In this document: in pieces, positions 1 through 6,207 of the stretch
Position numbering within the stretch: position 1 is the stretch's first letter
Layout of the letters: every line of letters begins with the position of its first letter
NCBI GenBank assembly: GCA_017397605.1
Contig: JAFQII010000015.1
Coordinates: 1-8,012 of the forward strand
Length of the DNA stretch: 8,012 nucleotides
Reading direction: 5' to 3'
Source: Clostridia bacterium
GTDB taxonomy: Bacteria > Bacillota > Clostridia > Oscillospirales > CAG-382
Notes under the pieces: model-generated
Database searches by the model: none
Told to the model about the DNA's origin: nothing
The model's input: the letters and a program-made list of their open reading frames with translations, nothing else
Position numbers and translations under genes: made by a program

Positions 1-86
1 GAGAGCGCGTTCTCGCGCAGAACGATATCCTCGATTCTGCAAACGCCGTTTCCACCGTATATGACCTGTTGGCCTGCCCGGAACAT
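1..86 (-). CDS. CarD-family transcriptional regulator, N-terminus only (runs off the left edge)
   Basis: Read leftward from an ATG at 86-84, the window encodes 28 residues beginning MFRAGQQVIYGGNGVCRIED. This matches the start of CarD/TRCF RNA-polymerase-interacting domains: a basic or hydrophobic start, G-x-x-V-x-Y, a G-x-G-V turn and I-x-D/E. In that family this Tudor-like domain binds the beta subunit of RNA polymerase and tunes open-complex stability, acting in the cytoplasm on many promoters. The start is supported by GAGG 5 nt upstream (on the minus strand) and by a good minus-strand promoter at 151-179. A second ATG at 90-88 is in another frame and gives no family match. The DNA-binding C-terminal part lies outside the window, so a CarD-like protein cannot be separated from another protein with the same domain. 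Confidence 0.72.
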   Translation of the reverse strand, partial: MFRAGQQVIYGGNGVCRIEDIVLRENAL

Positions 87-150
87 ACATACCTCGCTTT
101 CGACAAAGCACTGATTCTTTACGATTTGTTCGTAAAAACTTTACATACAT

Positions 151-179
151 ATATTAACATTTTTTTAACGGTTTGTCAA
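151..179 (-). promoter_or_regulatory. Sigma-A promoter for the CarD-like gene
   Basis: On the minus strand a consensus TTGACA (179-174) is followed after exactly 17 bp by TAATAT (156-151). Transcription would begin near 144, leaving a leader of about 58 nt before the ATG at 86. No hairpin or operator was obvious in the leader. Confidence 0.7.
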
Positions 180-217
180 GATTTTTTTGCAAATTCCTTT
201 TGATACAAGCAATATTC

Positions 218-246
218 TTGACAAAAACGCATCCGCGTGCTATAGT
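218..246 (+). promoter_or_regulatory. Sigma-A promoter for the SecB-like/dockerin operon
   Basis: TTGACA at 218-223, a 17-bp spacer and TATAGT at 241-246. The start of transcription is expected near 253, about 40 nt before the first gene. It is arranged back to back with the promoter of the CarD-like gene; the two -35 boxes are only 38 bp apart, so one bound regulator could affect both. Confidence 0.8.
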
Positions 247-292
247 AAAGAATGGAAATATACCATATTTGTGTAGAAGGTAACTCGAACAT

Positions 293-688
293 ATGGAAAG
301 ATTGCATTTTCAAGGGTCGACGATCGACGATTTTTCGTTCCAAAAAAACATCAAAAAGGACACCGGCATGCGTTTGGAGGCGTCCGTCAAGTTTGCCGTG
401 CGCTACAATACGGAGCAAAAACAGTTTGCGGGGGACGCGTTGATCACGGTGCAGGATGCGGGGCATGAGGGGCTGTTCCGACTCAAGTTCCACCATATCG
501 GGCTGTTTGCCTGCGAGTCCCTGCCCGAAACGCCCGAGGAAAAGCGCAAGCTGCATATAGAAGCGGCGGCAATGCTGCAGCCGCTTTGGAACCAAACAAT
601 CACGCTGTTTTCGGCGATGGTGGGAATTCCGCCGATCAAATTGCCGCCCTACCGTGTGACGGACGAAAACATCCGCACGGGCGAGTAA
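293..688 (+). CDS. SecB-like export chaperone
   Basis: A 131-residue cytoplasmic protein without signal peptide or membrane segment. SecB-family chaperones hold unfolded preproteins for the Sec translocon. Family features seen here: an N-terminal I-D-D-F-S-F-x-x-N strand (residues 11-19), a middle strand ending in F-R-L-K-F-H-H-I-G-L-F (62-72), and a C-terminal helix and loop reading ML-x-P-L-W-x-Q-T-I (94-103) then G-I-P-P-I-K-L-P-P (111-119). The last corresponds to the SecB I-L-F-P-Y...G-x-P...L-x-P block. Length is close to that of classical SecB. The ATG at 293 keeps the N-terminal strand; the best ribosome binding site, AGAAGG (275-280), is 12 nt away, rather far. An internal ATG at 368 would remove the strand. 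It is the first gene of an operon with a secreted protein, which fits an export role. The assignment comes from remembered motifs, not an alignment. Confidence 0.68.
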   Translation: MERLHFQGSTIDDFSFQKNIKKDTGMRLEASVKFAVRYNTEQKQFAGDALITVQDAGHEGLFRLKFHHIGLFACESLPETPEEKRKLHIEAAAMLQPLWNQTITLFSAMVGIPPIKLPPYRVTDENIRTGE

Positions 689-707
689 CGCAAAAGGAGT
701 GTATCTT

Positions 708-1991
708 GTGAACAAGCATCGGCCGCTTTTGCATGCTTTGGCATGCCTGCTTGCGATTTGCATGACGGCAGGCGTTTTTTCGGCATGCGTTTTCGGCAGT
801 GTGCTTGCGGAGGACGGATACGAGCCTTCCGAGCAGATTGTCGAGACGGTCGGCTTGGTCGAACAGCTGGAACGGGCAACGGAAAAATTTTATAAGACAA
901 AAGATACCTTTGATTATACAACGCGGTATATCCGTTCGGGCGTTTATTTTGATTTTCGCTGGCAGCTGATGGTCGGCGAGCTCGACCCCGCGTACGAAAA
1001 AGCCATGGAGCCGTACGAATCCTTGCGCAGCAAACGAAGCCTGGTGGTAATGACCGACCGCTCCGGGGAACGCTACTACGTCGATCTGCCTCACATGGCG
1101 GCCGCCGCGGATGCCAAACGCGATTTTGCGGGCTGGGCGGGCGATCTGATCACGCTTGCGGCGGACATCAGTTCTCTGTACGAGGCGCGCATGATGCTCG
1201 GAAACGGCAGAAGCGTGTTCAGCAAAGAGGACATCCACGCAGATATCGACGCGTTCAACCTTTGGGCGCTTGCCAAAGAAAACGGGGGCAGTCTGGCAAA
1301 AGCCATGCGGTCGTATTATCTCGAGGGCGGTGTAAAGACCGCGACAACGACCTTTTTGCTTCGTGAGACGGGGCTTTGCGAGGAGGAGTTGAGCGCAGAG
1401 ACCGTTTATGAGGCACTTTATGCCCGACTGGACGGCGAAGCGTGCCAGAACGATACGCTGATTCTGGAAGAAGTATACGGCGTGAACGGGAGCGAAAAAC
1501 TGCAGTTTGCCTGTCAGGCGTTTGCGGAATGGCTGTATTACGAGCATTGCGACGAAATCGTCGGGCATGAGGAATACGAGCTCTACGTCGTGCCGCCGAC
1601 CTGCACCAGAAACGGCTACACCTGCGTTGCGTGCCGGTATTGCGGCAAATCAAGGTATACGGACATCGTAATGCCGCTGTCGCATGCGTTTTCCGAGCTT
1701 CGCACCGAGCCGACCGAGGATGCGCCGGGTGTTGTTGTCAAACTGTGCGGAACCTGCGGCTTTCGCATCGAGTCGCTTTTTGACGATATGCAGGCGGGGG
1801 ATCTGGACTGCGACGGCTGTTTGAGCGCCAAAGACTATATGCGCCTCAAACGCGGCGTGCTCGGAACCGCATTGCTGACACCGCGCCAAAGATATCTCGC
1901 GGATCTCAACGGCGACGGTTTGCTGGACCAAAAAGACTATTTGCTGTGCCGTACATGGTTTTTGCACGGCAGGGACTCCGAAAAAGGCTGA
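708..1991 (+). CDS. Secreted protein with Cys-rich C-x-x-C-G region and C-terminal dockerin
   Basis: Predicted exported protein of 427 residues. A basic N-terminus and hydrophobic core end in V-L-A before E35, a likely signal peptidase I site. Residues 60-290 are not recognised; they contain Y-V-D-L-P-H-M (124-130) and G-W-A-G-D (142-146). Residues 298-351 are Cys-rich (P-T-C-T, C-V-A-C-R-Y-C-G, C-G-T-C-G), like short repeats found in clostridial surface proteins. Residues 365-420 form a type I dockerin-like pair of calcium loops: D365-L-D-C-D-G...D376 and D399-L-N-G-D-G...D410. Dockerins bind cohesins on scaffoldin or cell-surface proteins. The GTG at 708 is preferred because AAAAGGAG (692-699) lies 8 nt upstream; a GTG at 699 overlaps that site. 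The gene follows the SecB-like gene by 19 nt. No glycosidase domain is visible, so it need not be a cellulosomal enzyme. Confidence 0.8.
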   Translation: MNKHRPLLHALACLLAICMTAGVFSACVFGSVLAEDGYEPSEQIVETVGLVEQLERATEKFYKTKDTFDYTTRYIRSGVYFDFRWQLMVGELDPAYEKAMEPYESLRSKRSLVVMTDRSGERYYVDLPHMAAAADAKRDFAGWAGDLITLAADISSLYEARMMLGNGRSVFSKEDIHADIDAFNLWALAKENGGSLAKAMRSYYLEGGVKTATTTFLLRETGLCEEELSAETVYEALYARLDGEACQNDTLILEEVYGVNGSEKLQFACQAFAEWLYYEHCDEIVGHEEYELYVVPPTCTRNGYTCVACRYCGKSRYTDIVMPLSHAFSELRTEPTEDAPGVVVKLCGTCGFRIESLFDDMQAGDLDCDGCLSAKDYMRLKRGVLGTALLTPRQRYLADLNGDGLLDQKDYLLCRTWFLHGRDSEKG

Positions 1992-2019
1992 CGTTTTTGA
2001 AAGACGGCGGCCTTTTTTT
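1981..2019 (+). terminator. Intrinsic terminator overlapping the end of the dockerin gene
   Basis: AAAAAGGC (1981-1988) pairs with GCCTTTTT (2010-2017), and the right arm runs into seven Ts. The left arm lies in the last codons, directly before the TGA at 1989-1991. The 21-nt loop can pair partly through ACG/CGT. It separates this operon from the next promoter at 2059. Confidence 0.7.
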
Positions 2020-2058
2020 GCTTTGCAAACTTTTTTAAAAAAATATTTGCAAAACCAC

Positions 2059-2087
2059 TTGACAATCATGCGACCATGTGCTATAAT
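2059..2087 (+). promoter_or_regulatory. Perfect-consensus sigma-A promoter of the FAD oxidoreductase gene
   Basis: TTGACA at 2059-2064, 17-bp spacer, TATAAT at 2082-2087. All twelve consensus bases match. Transcription should begin near 2094, giving a short leader of about 24 nt. This promoter rules out the in-frame upstream ATG at 2076, which lies inside the spacer. Confidence 0.88.
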
Positions 2088-2117
2088 CTAATTACGCTGA
2101 ACGAGGAGGGACAGAAC

Positions 2118-3377
2118 ATGGAACCATCCGGTGCAACGCGCGTCGTCATACTGGGCGGCGGTGCGGCAGGGTTGTTTGCGGCGATCTCCGCGGCGGAGTA
2201 CGGCGCGGACGTGACCGTGATCGAAAAAAATCCGTTTTGCGGCAAAAAACTGAATATCACGGGCAAGGGACGCTGCAACATCACCAACGCTTGCGACATC
2301 GACACGTTTTTGCAAAATGTTCCTGTCAACCCGCGCTTTTTGTACCGTGCGCTGACCGAGTTTTTGCCGTCGGACACCGTCGACTTTTTTGAGTCGCACG
2401 GCGTGCCGACCAAGGTAGAGCGCGGCAGGCGCGTTTTTCCCGTCAGCGACCGCGCGCGGGACGTCACCGACTGCCTTGTCCGCACCGCCAAGGAAAGCGG
2501 CGTGCGCATTCTGCAAGGCACGGGCATATCTCTCGTGATCGGCGACGGTGCGGTCAAGGGCATCACGGCGGTATGCGGCGGCAGGCGCGAAACGTTTGCC
2601 TGTGAGTGCGTGATCCTGGCGACTGGCGGTGCTTCCTATCCGCTTACGGGCTCGACCGGCGACGGCTACAAGCTTGCAGAGCAGGCAGGGCATACGGTCG
2701 TCGCGCCGAAAGCCTCGCTGGTTCCGTTGGTTTCTTCCGATCCGCTTTGCAAGGCGTGCATGGGCTTGTCCTTGCGCAATGTCGGCGTGTCGTTTGAGCG
2801 CGGCGGCAAAAAACTGTATGAAGAACAAGGCGAGATGCTCTTTACGCATTTCGGTGTCACGGGACCTGTGGTGCTTTCTGCGTCTGCGCATCTGCGAAAC
2901 GGTTATCCCGCCACGATGCACATCGACATGAAGCCCGCCTTGGATGAAAAAACATTGGACGACCGTCTCTTGCGCGAGTTCTCTGCGCACATCAATAAGG
3001 ATCTGCGCAACTGCATGAACACCCTGCTCCCCGCAGGACTGATTCAGCCGTTTTTGGACAAATACGGCATCGCGGGAGAGCAAAAGGTGCATTCGATCAC
3101 CAAGGAAGAACGCAAAAAGCTTGCCGCGTCGCTCAAAAACATCGAGCTTACGATTACCGGCACGCGCCCGATCGCGGAAGCGATCATCACCAGCGGCGGC
3201 GTTGCGGTCACCGAGGTCGATCCGCGCACGATGCAGTCCAAAAAACTCTCGGGGCTGTTCTTTGCGGGCGAGCTTCTGGACGTAGACGCTTACACGGGCG
3301 GCTACAATTTGCAGATCGCCTTTTCCACGGGGCGTCTTGCGGGGCACGCAAGCGCCATGTACAGCGAAACAGAATAA
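2118..3377 (+). CDS. HI0933/BaiN-family NAD(P)/FAD-dependent oxidoreductase
   Basis: A 419-residue soluble flavoprotein. The N-terminus has the dinucleotide-binding strand and G-G-G-A-A-G loop (11-18) with E36 at the end of the second strand, placed to hold the FAD ribose. The signature K-K-L-N-I-T-G-K-G-R-C-N-I-T-N follows (43-57). A-T-G-G (168-171) marks the second FAD contact, and the C-terminal block G-L-F-F-A-G-E-L-L-D-V-D-A-Y-T-G-G-Y-N-L-Q (379-399) is the hallmark of the HI0933/YhiN family. Length is normal for the family. Members include BaiN of bile-acid-transforming clostridia and E. coli YhiN; the substrate of most is unknown and cannot be read here. The ATG at 2118 has GAGGAGGG 7 nt upstream and a leader of 24 nt. 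The next gene begins 42 nt downstream with no terminator or clear promoter between them, so co-transcription is likely. Confidence 0.93.
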   Translation: MEPSGATRVVILGGGAAGLFAAISAAEYGADVTVIEKNPFCGKKLNITGKGRCNITNACDIDTFLQNVPVNPRFLYRALTEFLPSDTVDFFESHGVPTKVERGRRVFPVSDRARDVTDCLVRTAKESGVRILQGTGISLVIGDGAVKGITAVCGGRRETFACECVILATGGASYPLTGSTGDGYKLAEQAGHTVVAPKASLVPLVSSDPLCKACMGLSLRNVGVSFERGGKKLYEEQGEMLFTHFGVTGPVVLSASAHLRNGYPATMHIDMKPALDEKTLDDRLLREFSAHINKDLRNCMNTLLPAGLIQPFLDKYGIAGEQKVHSITKEERKKLAASLKNIELTITGTRPIAEAIITSGGVAVTEVDPRTMQSKKLSGLFFAGELLDVDAYTGGYNLQIAFSTGRLAGHASAMYSETE

Positions 3378-3419
3378 AAAACAACACATAAACAAACTTT
3401 TTTTGAAAGGGAAAACACT

Positions 3420-4457
3420 ATGACACTTTTCGTATTTGGCATCATCATCATCGCCGCACTCTTTATCGCGTTCGGTTTCAAGACCGAAAAGTATTCCGAG
3501 AACGGCAGAGTCAAGGTCAGACCCATCTGGAAACTCAACGGCAAGCAGTTTATCGCGCTTGCGGGCCTCATCGTGATCGGTCTTTCCTGCATGACAAGCG
3601 TTCCCACGGGACACACGGGTATCGTCACCACCTTTGGTAAAGTCGAGGACTACACCTTTGAGGCGGGCGTACACGTCAAAATGCCTTGGCAGGACGTCGT
3701 CAAAATGGACAACCGCAACCAAAAAGGCTCTCTGGACATGACCTGCTTCTCCTCTGACATTCAGGAAGTGCGCATGGTCTACTCGGTCAACTACCAGATT
3801 CAAAAAACCAATGCGCAGAACATTTACCGTTCGATCGGTGTTTCTTACTACGAGACGGTAATGATCCCCCGCATTCAGGAGGCGGTCAAGAGCGTTGTCG
3901 CACAGTACACCGCTGACGAGCTGGTCGAAAACCGCAACGAGCTCTCCGACAAGATCATGGGCATTTTGACCGAGGATCTTGCGACCTACAACATCGAAGT
4001 GCTTTCCACCGCAGTGGAAGACATGGACTTTACCGACGCGTTTACCGATGCAGTCGAGGCAAAGCAGGTAGCGGCGCAGAACAAGCTGCAGGCGGAGATC
4101 GCACAGCAGCAGGCAACGATGGAAGCAGAAGCAGCCGCAAAGCGTAAGGTCATCGAGGCGCAGGCGCAGGCAGAGACCGATAAGATCAACGCTGAGGCAG
4201 AAGCCGAGGTCAAAAAGATCGATGCAGACGCGGCGGAATACGTCGGTCAGAAAGAAGCCGAGATCAACAAGATGCTGGCGGAATCCATGACGGAAGCGCT
4301 CCTGCAGTTCTACCTTATCGAGGGCTGGGACGGCAAGCTTCCCGAGACCTTTGTCGGCGCGGACGGCAACGTGATGTCCATTCTGGACCTCGCCGAAATG
4401 ATCAAGGATCAGCAAACCCAGCAAACCCAGCAGCCCGAAGAAGCGCCTGCTGAATAA
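3420..4457 (+). CDS. Membrane-anchored SPFH/prohibitin-family protein
   Basis: 345 residues. Two hydrophobic segments (about 2-20 and 43-61) are separated by a basic stretch, so the protein probably has two N-terminal membrane passes or a hairpin anchor. An SPFH/band 7 domain follows (about 62-215). It opens with V-P-T-G-H-T-G-I-V-T-T-F-G-K-V and E-A-G-V-H-V-K-M-P-W, and carries the family's E-A-V-K-S-V-V-A-Q-Y-T-A-D-E-L-V stretch near 155-170. Residues 215-290 are an Ala/Glu/Gln/Lys-rich predicted coiled coil, the usual oligomerisation part. The tail is low complexity, coded by a 9-bp repeat (AGCAAACCC at 4411-4428) giving Q-T-Q-Q-T-Q-Q. SPFH proteins assemble into large membrane rings and often guard membrane proteases or lipid domains; the partner is not visible, as no NfeD-like or protease gene is adjacent. 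GAAAGGG (3405-3411) lies 8 nt before the ATG. Confidence 0.9.
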   Translation: MTLFVFGIIIIAALFIAFGFKTEKYSENGRVKVRPIWKLNGKQFIALAGLIVIGLSCMTSVPTGHTGIVTTFGKVEDYTFEAGVHVKMPWQDVVKMDNRNQKGSLDMTCFSSDIQEVRMVYSVNYQIQKTNAQNIYRSIGVSYYETVMIPRIQEAVKSVVAQYTADELVENRNELSDKIMGILTEDLATYNIEVLSTAVEDMDFTDAFTDAVEAKQVAAQNKLQAEIAQQQATMEAEAAAKRKVIEAQAQAETDKINAEAEAEVKKIDADAAEYVGQKEAEINKMLAESMTEALLQFYLIEGWDGKLPETFVGADGNVMSILDLAEMIKDQQTQQTQQPEEAPAE

Positions 4458-4469
4458 CAAGAGGATATG

Positions 4470-4566
4470 TTGGGGCTCTGCCCCAAGCCCTGCCAAAACC
4501 CCTTTTTGAAAAAAGGGGTTTTGGATTCCCCAAAAACTTTTTATGCCGAAAACTATCGTTTTCGGG
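4470..4566 (+). repeat. Cluster of three hairpins, possible REP-like intergenic element
   Basis: Three successive inverted repeats fill the space after the SPFH gene. TTGGGGC/GCCCCAA (4470-4476 and 4480-4486) has a 3-nt loop. A 15-bp perfect stem pairs 4493-4507 with 4510-4524. CCGAAAAC/GTTTTCGG (4546-4553 and 4558-4565) has a 4-nt loop. CCCCAA at 4528-4533 could also pair with the first arm to enclose the middle hairpin. The GGGGCTCTGCCCC core resembles short dispersed repeats I recall between genes in clostridial genomes; that link is from memory. No open reading frame is present in 4458-4676. Confidence 0.5.
4493..4524 (+). terminator. Probable terminator of the oxidoreductase/SPFH operon
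   Basis: A perfect 15-bp inverted repeat with an almost closed loop (G-A at 4508-4509). Its inner part reads CCCCTTTTT/AAAAAGGGG and is followed by TTTT at 4519-4522, the expected layout of an intrinsic terminator. A further T5 run comes at 4538-4542. It is the strongest stem between the two operons. Confidence 0.6.
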
Positions 4567-4618
4567 AAGATGTGTTTTTTACATGCAGGATTCCAAAGGG
4601 GATCATTTTCTCAAACTA

Positions 4619-4648
4619 TTGACAGCAAAGCCGTTTTTTTGATATAAT
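4619..4648 (+). promoter_or_regulatory. ansA: Sigma-A promoter of the asparaginase operon
   Basis: TTGACA at 4619-4624, 18-bp spacer, TATAAT at 4643-4648. Transcription should begin near 4655, about 22 nt before the asparaginase ATG. The spacer holds a T7 run. Confidence 0.85.
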
Positions 4649-4676
4649 GTGACAAAGCGGCAAATCGGAGGGCATT

Positions 4677-5690
4677 ATGAAAAAACGGATACTTTTGATC
4701 TACACGGGCGGCACGATCGGCATGAACAAGTCCGAAAACGGCTATGCGCCCCAGCGCGGTTTTTTGCAGGAGATTCTGGAAGGCATCCCCGCACTGCGCA
4801 ACGAAGCCATGCCCGATTGGGAGCTGTTGGAATTGGATCCGCTTTTGGACTCCTCCAACACGACCGTTGTGGAGTGGAACTGCATCAGCGGCATCATCAA
4901 GGAGCACTATCACCGTTTTGACGGCTTTGTCATTCTGCACGGAACGGACACCATGGCTTACACCGCGTCCGCATTGTCGTTTTCGCTCGAAAATTTGGAC
5001 AAACCGGTCATTTTGACGGGGTCGCAGATTCCGCTGTTTGAGATCCGCAACGACGCGCTGGCGAATCTGCTGACCTCGATGCTGATCGCGGCAGAAGGCA
5101 GGGTCCGCGAGGTCGCGCTCTGTTTTGACTACAAGCTGTTGAGGGGCAACCGATCGGTCAAGCGCTCTACGTCTGACCTCGACGCGTTTTATTCCCCCAA
5201 TTTTCCGCCGCTTGCGGAGATGGGCACGTCGATTTCGTACAACCACATGATACCCGCGCGCATGCATAACGCGCCGTTCCGCGTGCAACAGCTTGACAAA
5301 ATTCCGATCGGCATCATCAAGGTGTTCCCGGGCATCCAGTTTGAGCTGTTTGAGGAGATTATGACCGAGTCGCTCAAGGGCATCGTGCTCGAGGCATTCG
5401 GCGCAGGTAACATTCCCGGTGCGGCGGACGCGATCTTGCCCATTGTGCGCAAGGCGTACGAAAACGGAACGGTTCTGGTCATTTGCTCGCAATGCCTCAA
5501 GGGCTCGGTGACGCTCGGTGCTTACGAAACCAGCTCCGCGCTCAAAAAAGCGGGCGCGGTCTGTGCCTTTGACATGACGACCGAGGCGGCAGTCGCCAAG
5601 CTGTACTATCTGTTCAGCTGCGGCTACGATGCCGAAACGGTCAAGCAAAAAATGGAAGAAGATCTGCGCGGAGAAATCACCGTTTTGTAA
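4677..5690 (+). CDS. ansA: Type I L-asparaginase
   Basis: A 337-residue cytoplasmic enzyme, the usual length for the AnsA type, hydrolysing L-asparagine to aspartate and ammonia. There is no signal peptide, unlike the periplasmic type II enzymes. The first active-site loop is Y-T-G-G-T-I-G-M (9-16), with T13 as the nucleophile by homology. The second is H-G-T-D-T-M (88-93), with T90 and D91. V-I-L-T-G-S-Q-I-P (111-119) and the R-G-N-R-S-V-K segment ending at K162 complete the expected catalytic set (Thr, Thr-Asp-Lys). The ATG at 4677 has GGAGGG 4 nt upstream. It is the first gene of a likely three-gene unit: the next start lies 19 nt after its stop. The two downstream genes are not asparagine genes by any visible feature. 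All key residues are intact. Confidence 0.94.
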   Translation: MKKRILLIYTGGTIGMNKSENGYAPQRGFLQEILEGIPALRNEAMPDWELLELDPLLDSSNTTVVEWNCISGIIKEHYHRFDGFVILHGTDTMAYTASALSFSLENLDKPVILTGSQIPLFEIRNDALANLLTSMLIAAEGRVREVALCFDYKLLRGNRSVKRSTSDLDAFYSPNFPPLAEMGTSISYNHMIPARMHNAPFRVQQLDKIPIGIIKVFPGIQFELFEEIMTESLKGIVLEAFGAGNIPGAADAILPIVRKAYENGTVLVICSQCLKGSVTLGAYETSSALKKAGAVCAFDMTTEAAVAKLYYLFSCGYDAETVKQKMEEDLRGEITVL

Positions 5691-5709
5691 ACATAGGGGA
5701 GAGGGATTT

Positions 5710-6198
5710 ATGGAAACAGGAAGAACCTTTGTGATTGACGGCAGAAAACGAATTTTTGGGTTTTGGTTTGTTACGTTGCTTGCAATTGTTTTGATGTTGT
5801 TTCTTTTCTTTAAAGGCGAAAATGTTAGCGTTGAACTTGGTATTGTGGTAGCAGTTCATGTTTTGACAATCAAGCCGATGACAACGAAAATTATAATGGA
5901 TGAAAAAGGAGTCTGTTATAAGTCTTTGTTTTTCGGAAAATGTTTTGAATGGAAAGAGATTGCCGACTGCGGAATCGTCTCCAAAAAGCATGGCGTGCGT
6001 TGCGGCTACGAGTCAGAATACACCGTATATTTTTCGTGCAAAAAGGACATGGGTGGAAAAGCCGCCCGTTACATGTTGTTTGACGGTGTACGTGTGAGCG
6101 TAAAAAAATCCGAGGTAGAGTCGATCGCATGCGAACTGCGCACCTATGGCAGAGAATATGCCAAGTTGGAGCCGTACATTTCGGAGTATTGGGAGTAA
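5710..6198 (+). CDS. Two-TM protein with PH-like C-terminal domain, paralogue 1
   Basis: 162 residues, function not recognised. After a short N-terminus (M-E-T-G-R-T-F-V-I-D-G) come two hydrophobic segments, about 15-34 and 41-54, joined by a tight loop. The remaining 105 residues are predicted cytoplasmic and beta-rich. The pattern I-I-M-D-E-K-G-V-x-Y-K...F-E-W-K-E-I (63-88) followed by a C-terminal helix resembles bacterial PH-domain membrane proteins. The start at 5710 has GGGGAGAGGG (5696-5705) directly upstream; the reading frame continues open to 5629 inside the asparaginase gene, but no start there has such a site. Its front half is visibly richer in A/T and in T-ending codons than neighbouring genes, so it may have evolved under different pressure or been acquired. 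It sits 19 nt after ansA and 9 nt before its paralogue, so all three are probably co-transcribed. Confidence 0.82.
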   Translation: METGRTFVIDGRKRIFGFWFVTLLAIVLMLFLFFKGENVSVELGIVVAVHVLTIKPMTTKIIMDEKGVCYKSLFFGKCFEWKEIADCGIVSKKHGVRCGYESEYTVYFSCKKDMGGKAARYMLFDGVRVSVKKSEVESIACELRTYGREYAKLEPYISEYWE

Positions 6199-6207
6199 TA
6201 GGGATTT

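Noticed and set aside
252..443. Small plus-strand frame overlapping the SecB-like gene
   Set aside because: Its ATG lies at the expected transcription start with no ribosome binding site, and the overlapping frame has a recognisable family pattern.
777..791. Possible lipobox (F-S-A-C) in the dockerin protein
   Set aside because: The residue at -3 is Phe and the hydrophobic core continues past the Cys to a better signal peptidase I site, V-L-A before E35.
2076..2117. N-terminal extension of the FAD oxidoreductase
   Set aside because: The ATG at 2076 lies between the -35 and -10 of a perfect promoter; the ATG at 2118 has an excellent ribosome binding site and gives the normal family N-terminus.
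4411..4436. Short 9-bp tandem repeat as a phase-variable tract
   Set aside because: The unit is a multiple of three with only about two full copies, so changes would only alter a Gln/Thr tail and not switch the gene.
2088..4496. Very long minus-strand open frame opposite the oxidoreductase and SPFH genes
   Set aside because: It spans two convincing genes and the gap between them, has a composition rich in His, Arg and Cys typical of antisense shadow frames, and lacks a promoter or ribosome binding site. The same holds for the minus-strand frames at 636-1568 and 4611-5648.
5629..5709. N-terminal extension of the first PH-like gene into ansA
   Set aside because: The start at 5710 has a strong ribosome binding site, and its first residues match those of the paralogue at 6208.
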